From contig JAFQEG010000021.1 in NCBI GenBank assembly GCA_017399145.1, forward strand, positions 1-64,000: DNA of 64,000 nucleotides, read 5' to 3'. Positions 35,333 through 42,632 of the stretch are shown here, one piece after another; positions within the stretch are counted from its first letter, which is position 1; every line of letters starts with the position of its first letter. A program made the position numbers and the translations under genes. Under the pieces are notes generated by a model. It ran no database searches, was not told the DNA's origin, and worked only from the letters and a program-made list of their open reading frames with translations. This DNA is from Clostridia bacterium. Its GTDB lineage: Bacteria; Bacillota; Clostridia; Oscillospirales; CAG-272.

Positions 35333-36757
35333 TTAAGCCATCAAGCTATTGTATGACTCATAGGTGTAAAGACTGCCTTCTGTGGGCTTTGTCGGTTGTA
35401 GATAAGTAACCTTTCCGTCGTCGATTACGTATCCACCGAGAGCAAGCTGTACGTCTCTGTGCTCATCAGCTTCAAAGCCTGTTACTCTGATTTCAAAAAT
35501 ATCATAGTCATGCTTAGAAAAATCTACGCTTGCAACCTTATTTGCAGATGTGCCGTCTGGGTTTATGATTTCCTTATCAATCCTTTCCTCGCCAACTGTT
35601 TCCTGTGCGTTTTGCTTAGCTACTGCAAATACACCATAGATTAGCTTTTCGCCTGTTGCTGTTTCATATTCAACGATAGCATCGTAATCTACAAGGAAGC
35701 TAACAGAAATACCACCGCCTGCGTATTCCTGCAGAGAGTAACCAAGGCACTTGAACAGAGGATTAAGGGTTACCTCCTCGTAGCATTCACAATTTATGCA
35801 ACCGCTTCTCATATATCCGTTTTCTGTATAGCCATTTTCGTATTTTGCAATAGTTTGGTTATCGTGGGAGTCCCTTGCCTCTTGAAGAAGGGTAGAGCAT
35901 CTTTGACATAGCAAGGCAGTTGTGCAGTCACCGTCGTCATCGCCTGCGTGATTACCCTCATAGTATGCATCACAATGGTTTACGTATGTAATATTGCTTG
36001 GTTGATAGGTCCAAGTAGCGTGGTCGCTTGCAGTACCTGTAAATTGAACGGTATGAGATGACCAGTTAGATACCTCATAGGTGGTTACGGATTTTGGAAC
36101 TACAAGTGTAAGATTCAAGCTAACGAAGGCATTAGCAGGAATAGTTTTAAGGTTTTCAGGCAACTTGACATAGGTGAGCTTTCGGCAGTTATAGAAGCCG
36201 TTTGTGTGAAGGGTTTCTATTTTTGAGCCTGCTTCAAAATCAATACCTACCAAATTGCCACAGCCGTAGAACAAGGACTTGTAGTCCTTTCCGCTCTGTG
36301 CTCTTAAGTCCGTAATGCTGGCAGGAATATACACGTAGCAAATAGGTGTGCCCTCAAATAGAAAATTGAGAAGCTCCGGACCTGTACCGTCTGTATGGGT
36401 AAGTCCGTCAAAATTTGCAAGCATAATATTACCGCTCCATGCTCCTGCCGCAAGACCTGGGTAGGAATAGCAAATTCTGTAACTGTCGTTTACATATGCT
36501 GCATCCTTTGTTTTAACGCTTACTATGTAGTAGGTTGTGCTTCCGTCAACGTATTCAAAATAGGTGCCCTCGCTTGGCTTTTCGGTTACACGGTACCAAG
36601 TAAGTGCTTCACCCTCGCTATCTGTGGAAAGTAACACAATTGAATTGCCGCCTACGTCATTGATTTTAATATCTACGTCCTTGGCAGATGCAACGACGGT
36701 CAACATCATAACGCAAAGAACCGACATTAAAAGAATGAAAAATAATTTTCTTTTCAT
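35333..36757 (-). CDS. Secreted leucine-rich repeat protein
   Basis: The 474-residue product starts at the ATG at 36757, chosen for the AGAGAGGAAT ribosome site and the signal peptide that begins there (MKRKLFFILLMSVL, cut near ASA). LRR content is small, with three or four repeats at ~150-270. A Cys-rich part (CTTALLCQRC, CINCECYEE) precedes the shared C-terminal domain (~350-474: KCLGYSLQEYAGGG to YTYESYNSL), including the QNAQETVGEER insert that it shares with the 40654 and 42633 proteins. It is divergent from the 36835 AraC regulator. Confidence 0.86.
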   Translation of the reverse strand: MKRKLFFILLMSVLCVMMLTVVASAKDVDIKINDVGGNSIVLLSTDSEGEALTWYRVTEKPSEGTYFEYVDGSTTYYIVSVKTKDAAYVNDSYRICYSYPGLAAGAWSGNIMLANFDGLTHTDGTGPELLNFLFEGTPICYVYIPASITDLRAQSGKDYKSLFYGCGNLVGIDFEAGSKIETLHTNGFYNCRKLTYVKLPENLKTIPANAFVSLNLTLVVPKSVTTYEVSNWSSHTVQFTGTASDHATWTYQPSNITYVNHCDAYYEGNHAGDDDGDCTTALLCQRCSTLLQEARDSHDNQTIAKYENGYTENGYMRSGCINCECYEEVTLNPLFKCLGYSLQEYAGGGISVSFLVDYDAIVEYETATGEKLIYGVFAVAKQNAQETVGEERIDKEIINPDGTSANKVASVDFSKHDYDIFEIRVTGFEADEHRDVQLALGGYVIDDGKVTYLQPTKPTEGSLYTYESYNSLMA

Positions 36758-36785
36758 TGTAAATTCCTCTCTTGTGAAAAATTTG

Positions 36786-36814
36786 TTGAATTGTTTTCTA
36801 TGATATGCTAAAAT
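36786..36814 (+). promoter_or_regulatory. Promoter of the second AraC gene
   Basis: TTGAAT (36786-36791), 17 bases, TAAAAT (36809-36814). It lies in the short divergent region shared with the 35333-36757 gene. Confidence 0.7.
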
Positions 36815-36834
36815 GGTACTAAGGTGGTGATAAT

Positions 36835-37650
36835 ATGAGCTTAATGTCAAGGCTTGAGGAAAAGAATAAAAGAGTCCATTACATAAGCTACGACAGTAGC
36901 TTGCCTATTTGTGTTATGGAAATCGGTTGGGAAATTACTAAGCCTAACCATACCTGGACACCTAACGGACGACCAAGATATCTTATTCATATGATTAAAA
37001 GGGGGAAAATAACCGTAACCCGCGCAAACGGTGAAATTATGCACCTTGGCAAGGGGGATTCCTTCATAAACGCACCTGACGAAGCAAGCACAATGAGGTC
37101 GAACTCAGATGAAGGCTGTGAATATTATTGGCTTGGCTTTAACGGTAGCCTTGCTAAGCCATTTTTAGAAAAAACCACTAAAAGCTTATATCCCAAATAT
37201 AAGGAAAGTGGTATAGTGGCTATCAGCGAGCTTCTTGAAAGCACAGTTACCGACCCAATCGGCACCCTTTGTGCTCTTTTTAAGGTATTTAACGCAATTA
37301 AGGACGAATCTCACTCAGAGGAAAACGACTTCGTTAATAAGACAATTTTATACATTGAAAGTAACTATCACAAGAGCTTCAATGTAGAAAAATATGCAAA
37401 AAGCATAGGCGTTTCCCGCTCCTACTTCACAACGTCCTTTACTGAAAAAACGGGTATGTCTCCCTATAGCTTTCTTATCAACGAGCGAATTGAAAATGCG
37501 AAAAAGTATCTTTTAAAAAGCGACCTTACAATTACACAAATTGCAACGAAGGTGGGCTTTAGCTCAATTGATAGATTCAGTAGTATTTTTAAGGAAAAAA
37601 CAGGTATGTCTCCTAAAAAATATAGAATCTCCATTAAAATTCTACCATAA
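36835..37650 (+). CDS. AraC-family transcriptional regulator
   Basis: The 271-residue protein has an N-terminal cupin-like arm (GRPRYLIHMIKRGKITV, GKGDSFINAPDEAST) and a C-terminal two-HTH AraC domain (FNVEKYAKSIGVSRSYFTTSFTEKTGMSP and ITQIATKVGFSSIDRFSSIFKEKTGMSP). It is divergent from a secreted LRR gene and sits about 700 bp upstream of the rhamnosidase gene, with the TNSSSSSF gene between. It could answer to rhamnose-containing glycans and control either neighbour; this is inference. Confidence 0.93.
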   Translation: MSLMSRLEEKNKRVHYISYDSSLPICVMEIGWEITKPNHTWTPNGRPRYLIHMIKRGKITVTRANGEIMHLGKGDSFINAPDEASTMRSNSDEGCEYYWLGFNGSLAKPFLEKTTKSLYPKYKESGIVAISELLESTVTDPIGTLCALFKVFNAIKDESHSEENDFVNKTILYIESNYHKSFNVEKYAKSIGVSRSYFTTSFTEKTGMSPYSFLINERIENAKKYLLKSDLTITQIATKVGFSSIDRFSSIFKEKTGMSPKKYRISIKILP

Positions 37651-37746
37651 ACTGTTCCATTTATCAATGCTATATTGTTTTCAAAATTTGATGAATTGTT
37701 CTGTTCAAAAAGCTACAAGCTACTAATAAAATCAAAAAAAGTCTTA

Positions 37747-37814
37747 TTCTCCAAAGGGAATAATATCACTTCCCGTAAGGGAAATATCACTCTTTGCAAA
37801 GCAAAGAATATCAC
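37747..37814. repeat. Half stem-loop array with linker ATATCAC
   Basis: Three hairpins follow each other: TTCTC/GGGAA with one T·G pair (37747-37760), TTCCC/GGGAA (37770-37783) and TCTTTGC/GCAAAGA (37791-37807). Each is followed by (A)ATATCAC. The design matches the left half of the 208 and 12187 arrays, but with another linker and no right half. It ends 15 bp before the promoter of the 37892 gene. Confidence 0.65.
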
Positions 37815-37828
37815 TTGTCTCATTTCTA

Positions 37829-37857
37829 TTGCAAAATCCAAGGGGTTGTGCTATAAT
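37829..37857 (+). promoter_or_regulatory. Promoter of the TNSSSSSF gene
   Basis: TTGCAA (37829-37834), 17 bases, TATAAT (37852-37857), with TTGTGC before the -10 box. Confidence 0.8.
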
Positions 37858-37891
37858 TACCTTGTAAATCCCCCTTACAAAGGAGTAAAAA

Positions 37892-38278
37892 ATGAAAATT
37901 AGAACGGATTTTGTAACTAATTCAAGCAGTAGTAGCTTTGTAGCAATAACGATTGTAACCAAGGATAACGAGGAAATTTATGGTAAGCTATCCCTTGATA
38001 GTCCAAGGGAAACAATTGCATCGGACTACACCGAGGCAGACGTTGAAAAATACCTTGAGAAAAAGCTAAAAACTGCAAAAAACGGTCAGGACGTGTGCAA
38101 TTTACTGCTTTATTTAGTAGATAGCGAGGTTCACGAAAGTGGGGACTACTATTTCGAGCTTGACGATATTTTGGAAATTAAATCCCTTGATGGTATTGAA
38201 AGAATCGACTTCGAGCTAGGTTATAGCGACTATCGTGACGACGACCAAATAAAGGGTAGCTACAAGCTAAAAAAATAG
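37892..38278 (+). CDS. Small TDFVTNSSSSSF-motif protein
   Basis: This 128-residue cytosolic protein opens MKIRTDFVTNSSSSSFVAIT. The same opening begins the 50584 LRR protein, and the similarity seems to run through the whole ~130 residues (DVCNLL versus DLCDKI; ILEIKSLDGIERIDF versus LETLDDLATIQL). The poly-Ser motif is one I recall at the start of many unstudied Bacillota proteins. It is very acidic overall. Its promoter is strong and a terminator follows, so it is a single-gene unit. Function is unknown. Confidence 0.75.
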   Translation: MKIRTDFVTNSSSSSFVAITIVTKDNEEIYGKLSLDSPRETIASDYTEADVEKYLEKKLKTAKNGQDVCNLLLYLVDSEVHESGDYYFELDDILEIKSLDGIERIDFELGYSDYRDDDQIKGSYKLKK

Positions 38279-38299
38279 CCACAATCTGTGGCTTTTTTT
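38273..38299 (+). terminator. Terminator after the 37892 gene
   Basis: AGCCAC, loop AATCT, GTGGCT followed by seven T residues; the left arm overlaps the stop codon. Confidence 0.88.
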
Positions 38300-38300
38300 G

Positions 38301-38329
38301 TTTACAAAGCAAGGTCGTTGTGCTAAAAT
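38301..38329 (+). promoter_or_regulatory. Promoter of the rhamnosidase gene
   Basis: TTTACA (38301-38306), 17 bases, TAAAAT (38324-38329), with TTGTGC before the -10. Confidence 0.75.
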
Positions 38330-38359
38330 AAAAGAAAGCTAGGAAAAGAGGAAAATAAA

Positions 38360-40492
38360 ATGTTTAAAGGTGCCGAATGGATAACCCACCCAGAAAATGT
38401 GCTTTATGCACCAATTTGCTTTATTAAGGATTTTAGCTTAAAGGGCAAGGTGAAGAGGGCGACCCTTAATATAACTGCACTAGGCGTTTACTATGCAGAA
38501 TTAAACGGGGAAAGAGTAGGCAATTTTATATTAGCCCCAGGCTTTACCTCTAGAAAAAGAGTACAGTATCAGGAGTACGACGTAACCTCAATGCTAAGGG
38601 AAGAAAACAGCCTTGAGGTTTTAGTAGGCGATGGCTGGTATAATGGGAAAATCAATTTTGGAATAGCTGAAGAGGTGCCAAAAGCACTTATTTTAAGCCT
38701 TGAAATTCAGTACGAAAACGGACAAATTGAGAAAATAGAAACCAATAAGGATTGGCTTGTACGCTTCGACAAGCTTCGCTTTGCCGAGCTTTACGATGGG
38801 GAAATATACGACTCGAATTATGAGGACACCCCCGTATGTGCACAGGTGCTTTCTCACAGTAAGGACATAATTGTAAGGCAACAGGGCCCCTTTGTAATTG
38901 AACAGGAAAGAATAAAGCCTAAAGCGATTTTTAATGATCCAAACGGTGACACAATAGTTGACTTCGGTCAAAATTTAACAGGCTATTTTGAGCTTAAGGT
39001 AGAGGCAAAATGTGGACAGAGTGTCTGCTTTTCCGTATGCGAGGAGCTTGACAGATATGGTAACTTCTATAACGAAAACTACCGTGATGCCAAGGCTAGC
39101 TTTAAGTATATTTGTCACGAGGGCAAAAATGTATATAAGCCAAGGCTTGCCTTTTGGGGATATAGGTATATGCGTATTGATAGCTTCCCCGGCACCCTAA
39201 CCGAGGACAGCATAACTGCAATAGTAGTACACTCGGATATGAAAAGGACGGGTTATCTTGAAAGCTCAAGTCCTCTTTTAAATAAGCTGTTTTCCAATAT
39301 AATTTGGGGACAAAAGGGCAATTTCCTTGATATTCCTACCGATTGCCCACAAAGAGACGAAAGACAAGGGTGGACAGGTGATGCAACTGTATTTTGTCGC
39401 ACAGCCTCATATAACTTTGATTGTGAAAAATTCTTTGAGAAGTGGCTAACGGACCTACGCCTAGACCAAGGAAAAACAGGTAATATACCGAATATAATTC
39501 CTCAAACAGTATGCTGGGATTGGTCCACCACAGAGGAAACGGGGGCAGTATGGGGAGATAGCGCAACTATAATTCCATACCAAATGTACCTAACCTATGG
39601 AAACGAGGAAATCCTTAAAAATCAATACGACTGTATGCTAAAATATTTAGGCTACATAGAAAGCCACACAAAGGAAGAATATTTGTGGTGTGGCTGTAAT
39701 CAATTTGGTGATTGGTTGGGTCTTGATGCTCCTGTCGGTAGCTATCGTGGGTCCTCAAACGAGGATTTTATAGCATCTGTATTTTACTACAATTCTGTAA
39801 AAATAGTTGGGGAAGTGTCTAAAATTCTAGGTAAGGACCCACAAAAATTCAAGGAGCTAGAGAAAAAAATCCTTGAAAAAATAAGAAAAACCTTCAAGGA
39901 ATACAAAACACAAACAGAATGTGCATTAGCACTCTATTTTGGAATAGCAGAAAACAAGAGTGAGGTAGCAAAAAAGCTTGCTACTATGATAAGGGAAAAC
40001 CAAAACAAGCTAAAAACAGGCTTTGTCGGCACCCCCTATTTGCTACACGCACTATCCCAAAACGGATATAGTGAGGTCGCCTACGACCTACTTTTGCAAG
40101 AGGAATTTCCCTCTTGGCTATATTCGGTAAAGCAGGGGGCTACAACTATTTGGGAGCACTGGGACGGTAAAAACGAAAAGGGCGAATTTTGGTCAAAAAA
40201 TATGAATTCCTTTAACCACTACGCCTATGGCGCAGTTGCCGACTGGGTTTACGAGGAGGCTTGTGGAATAAAGCCACTTGAGGCAGGCTTCAAAAGGGTG
40301 TTGATTGATCCTATGCCAACGGATAAGCTAGACTACCTCTGTGCCTCAATCGACACAAAGCAAGGGAAAATTTCATCAAAATGGTACCACCAAAACGACA
40401 CCGTAAAATACGAAATTTCCACCCCCGTGCCAGCAATTGCCCTAATCGACGGCAAGGAATACACCCTCGAAAGGGGAAGCTACACCTTTTAG
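38360..40492 (+). CDS. Alpha-L-rhamnosidase, GH78 family
   Basis: The 710-residue enzyme should release terminal alpha-L-rhamnose from glycans or glycosides. The N-terminal beta-sandwich regions carry the family pattern ITALGVYYAELNGERVG and PGFTSRKRVQYQEYDV. The (alpha/alpha)6 catalytic domain has DCPQRDERQGWTGDA, where the conserved acids lie, plus WGDSATIIPY and TTIWEHWDG, and a C-terminal beta domain. No signal peptide is present, so it probably acts on small imported rhamnosides. It stands alone with its own promoter and terminator, about 700 bp from an AraC regulator. The 710 residues are slightly short for the family. Confidence 0.93.
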   Translation: MFKGAEWITHPENVLYAPICFIKDFSLKGKVKRATLNITALGVYYAELNGERVGNFILAPGFTSRKRVQYQEYDVTSMLREENSLEVLVGDGWYNGKINFGIAEEVPKALILSLEIQYENGQIEKIETNKDWLVRFDKLRFAELYDGEIYDSNYEDTPVCAQVLSHSKDIIVRQQGPFVIEQERIKPKAIFNDPNGDTIVDFGQNLTGYFELKVEAKCGQSVCFSVCEELDRYGNFYNENYRDAKASFKYICHEGKNVYKPRLAFWGYRYMRIDSFPGTLTEDSITAIVVHSDMKRTGYLESSSPLLNKLFSNIIWGQKGNFLDIPTDCPQRDERQGWTGDATVFCRTASYNFDCEKFFEKWLTDLRLDQGKTGNIPNIIPQTVCWDWSTTEETGAVWGDSATIIPYQMYLTYGNEEILKNQYDCMLKYLGYIESHTKEEYLWCGCNQFGDWLGLDAPVGSYRGSSNEDFIASVFYYNSVKIVGEVSKILGKDPQKFKELEKKILEKIRKTFKEYKTQTECALALYFGIAENKSEVAKKLATMIRENQNKLKTGFVGTPYLLHALSQNGYSEVAYDLLLQEEFPSWLYSVKQGATTIWEHWDGKNEKGEFWSKNMNSFNHYAYGAVADWVYEEACGIKPLEAGFKRVLIDPMPTDKLDYLCASIDTKQGKISSKWYHQNDTVKYEISTPVPAIALIDGKEYTLERGSYTF

Positions 40493-40508
40493 TAAAACCG
40501 CATAATTT

Positions 40509-40544
40509 AAAAAGGAATAGGCAAGTGCGCCTATTCCTTTTTTT
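40509..40544 (+). terminator. Terminator after the rhamnosidase gene
   Basis: AAAGGAATAGGC, loop AAGTGC, GCCTATTCCTTT plus T-run. A 40-base stretch (40511-40550) is identical to 42495-42534 after the next gene. Confidence 0.92.
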
Positions 40545-40584
40545 GTGCAAGGTAACAAAATTAGAAAGATATGAATTTGATTAA

Positions 40585-40614
40585 TTGACAAACAAATAAG
40601 TCTTGTGCTAAAAT
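40585..40614 (+). promoter_or_regulatory. Promoter of the 40654 gene
   Basis: TTGACA (40585-40590), 18 bases, TAAAAT (40609-40614), with CTTGTGC before the -10. Confidence 0.78.
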
Positions 40615-40653
40615 TAGTGTGTATAATTTTGCACCAAAATAAGGAGAAAAAAT

Positions 40654-42480
40654 ATGAAAAAGAAAATTCTAATAGCCTTGCTTATGGTTGTTATAGCTTG
40701 TCTTTTTGCATTGACAGTTAGCGCATCAAACGAGGTTACTCTAACTGATGATACAACTGCCAATATTGAAGCTGTATTCGTGGTAGATGGCAGTACAGTA
40801 AACGGCTTTAACACCGGTTATTCAATGGAAAATGTAAAGGATGTGGTATTCCCAGAATCTATCACAACTATAAAAAACATTTCCTTCCAAGGCTCAACCG
40901 TGCTTGAATCGGTTACCTTTGAGTCAACAACCACCCTTACTCTTGAAAATGTTGCCTTTCGTGATTCGTCAATTCAAAGAGCAACCTTCAATCCGAATTG
41001 TGAATTGAATTACAAGAGTGGTAGCTTCTACAACTGTAAGAGCATGACCCAAATTACCTTCCCAAGGATTGTATCGCTTACAGGTAACTGCTTCCAATTC
41101 AATAAAAATATGGAGCCTACTAATGGTATTGTGTTTGTAGAGGGCATTACCACAATTAATTGCCACATTTTTAACGGATGCACAAAGGTAGGAGGCACCG
41201 TCGTTTTCCCATCAACACTTCAGGAAATCAAGGAGGGCACCTTTACAGGCACCTCAATTACAGCCTTTGATTTTAGTAAGTGTGTAAATCTCACCACAAT
41301 AGGTGGTGGATATGGTGGAACCTTTTCCAATATAGACACAGTTACAAGCTACGACTTTAGCGCTTGCACAAGCCTAACAACCTTCAATGGTCCTGCTATG
41401 TTTGAGGGTAGCGCTGAATTATGCGAGATAATTTTGCCACCTAATTTGACAAAAATCCCATCTAAGACACTTGCCCACTGTTACAAATTACAATCTGTTG
41501 TAATCCCTGCATCAGTTACTGAAATCGTAGGGGAGTCCTTCCACTCTGTAAGAGCAAATCAAAGCATTAAGACCTTTACAATGTATATTCAAGGTAATGT
41601 TAAGCTTGATTCAAAATATGTTTTCCGTGATACAAGTGCAAAGATAGAATTTGTTTTACTTGGAGATACTGTTACTGCAGAGCAGTTTAAGGAAACAAAC
41701 GCAGGTGTAGACATTATTCAAGCGGGTAGCCATTCAATACTTGATAACATAGAGGTTGTTGATTATGTAGGCGAGGCAAATCCTTGGACATACGTGCCAG
41801 GTCAAGCAATAACTAGCCACGTAATTGTTGAAAATTACTGTACTAACCTCGCACTAGAGGGTGAGCACAAGTCAGGCGAAAATCCTTGTGTAATCCTTTG
41901 TGAGGATTGCTTATTCTCACAGGCAAAGGAAAACCCAGCACACGATTTGGAAACCACAATTAAGTACGCAAACGGCTTTGCTAATGTAGGCGAAAAGCTA
42001 ACTGCTTGTAAAAACGAGGGCTGTCAGCATAAGACAGAGGTAGAGGCTAAGGCATTGTTTAAGTGCCTCGATTATTCAACACAGAGCTATGGAAACGGTG
42101 GCTTTTCCGTTAGCTTTGCTATAAATTATGAGGCAGTTGATGACTATAATACCGTTGAAAATACAACCCTTACATACGGTGCCTTTGCAGTAGCGCAACA
42201 GAATGCACAACAAGCAGTAGGGGACGAAAAGGTTGATAAGGATATTATCAACGCAGACGGCACCACTGTAAAGGGTGTTGCAAACGTAGATTTTTCAAAG
42301 CATAGCTACGATATATTCGCAATTAGAATCACAGGCTTTGAAACAGACGAGCACAAAGACGTAAAGCTAGCCCTTGGCGCATACGTAATCGACGGTGACA
42401 AGGTTACCTACCTACAAGTAGGCACACCTGCCGAGGGGGCTAAGTATTGCTACACCTCATATAATGAACAAATTGGCTAA
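40654..42480 (+). CDS. Secreted BspA-like leucine-rich repeat protein
   Basis: The 608-residue protein has a signal peptide (MKKKILIALLMVVIA, cut near VSA at about residue 24), LRR_5 repeats (~55-330), a Cys segment (NPCVILCEDCLF, CKNEGCQHK) and the shared C-terminal domain (~470-608: FKCLDYSTQSYGNGGFS to YCYTSYNEQIG). Its C-terminal coding DNA includes a 92-base stretch (42184-42275) identical to the 42633 gene, a sign of recent duplication or conversion. No cell-wall anchor is seen. Confidence 0.87.
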   Translation: MKKKILIALLMVVIACLFALTVSASNEVTLTDDTTANIEAVFVVDGSTVNGFNTGYSMENVKDVVFPESITTIKNISFQGSTVLESVTFESTTTLTLENVAFRDSSIQRATFNPNCELNYKSGSFYNCKSMTQITFPRIVSLTGNCFQFNKNMEPTNGIVFVEGITTINCHIFNGCTKVGGTVVFPSTLQEIKEGTFTGTSITAFDFSKCVNLTTIGGGYGGTFSNIDTVTSYDFSACTSLTTFNGPAMFEGSAELCEIILPPNLTKIPSKTLAHCYKLQSVVIPASVTEIVGESFHSVRANQSIKTFTMYIQGNVKLDSKYVFRDTSAKIEFVLLGDTVTAEQFKETNAGVDIIQAGSHSILDNIEVVDYVGEANPWTYVPGQAITSHVIVENYCTNLALEGEHKSGENPCVILCEDCLFSQAKENPAHDLETTIKYANGFANVGEKLTACKNEGCQHKTEVEAKALFKCLDYSTQSYGNGGFSVSFAINYEAVDDYNTVENTTLTYGAFAVAQQNAQQAVGDEKVDKDIINADGTTVKGVANVDFSKHSYDIFAIRITGFETDEHKDVKLALGAYVIDGDKVTYLQVGTPAEGAKYCYTSYNEQIG

Positions 42481-42494
42481 ATGGTACAATTAAG

Positions 42495-42528
42495 AAAGGA
42501 ATAGGCAAGTGCGCCTATTCCTTTTTTT
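42495..42528 (+). terminator. Terminator after the 40654 gene
   Basis: Same hairpin as at 40509 (AAAGGAATAGGC / GCCTATTCCTTT), identical over 40 bases including flanks. Confidence 0.92.
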
Positions 42529-42568
42529 GTGCAAACTTACAAAATTGCCCAAGTAAAAGATATTATAA

Positions 42569-42598
42569 TTGACAAAACTCTTTATAATATGATAAACT
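42569..42598 (+). promoter_or_regulatory. Promoter of the 42633 gene
   Basis: TTGACA (42569-42574), 18 bases, TAAACT (42593-42598). Confidence 0.6.
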
Positions 42599-42632
42599 TA
42601 ACCTGTAAAGATATTTTTTAAGGAGAGAAAAT

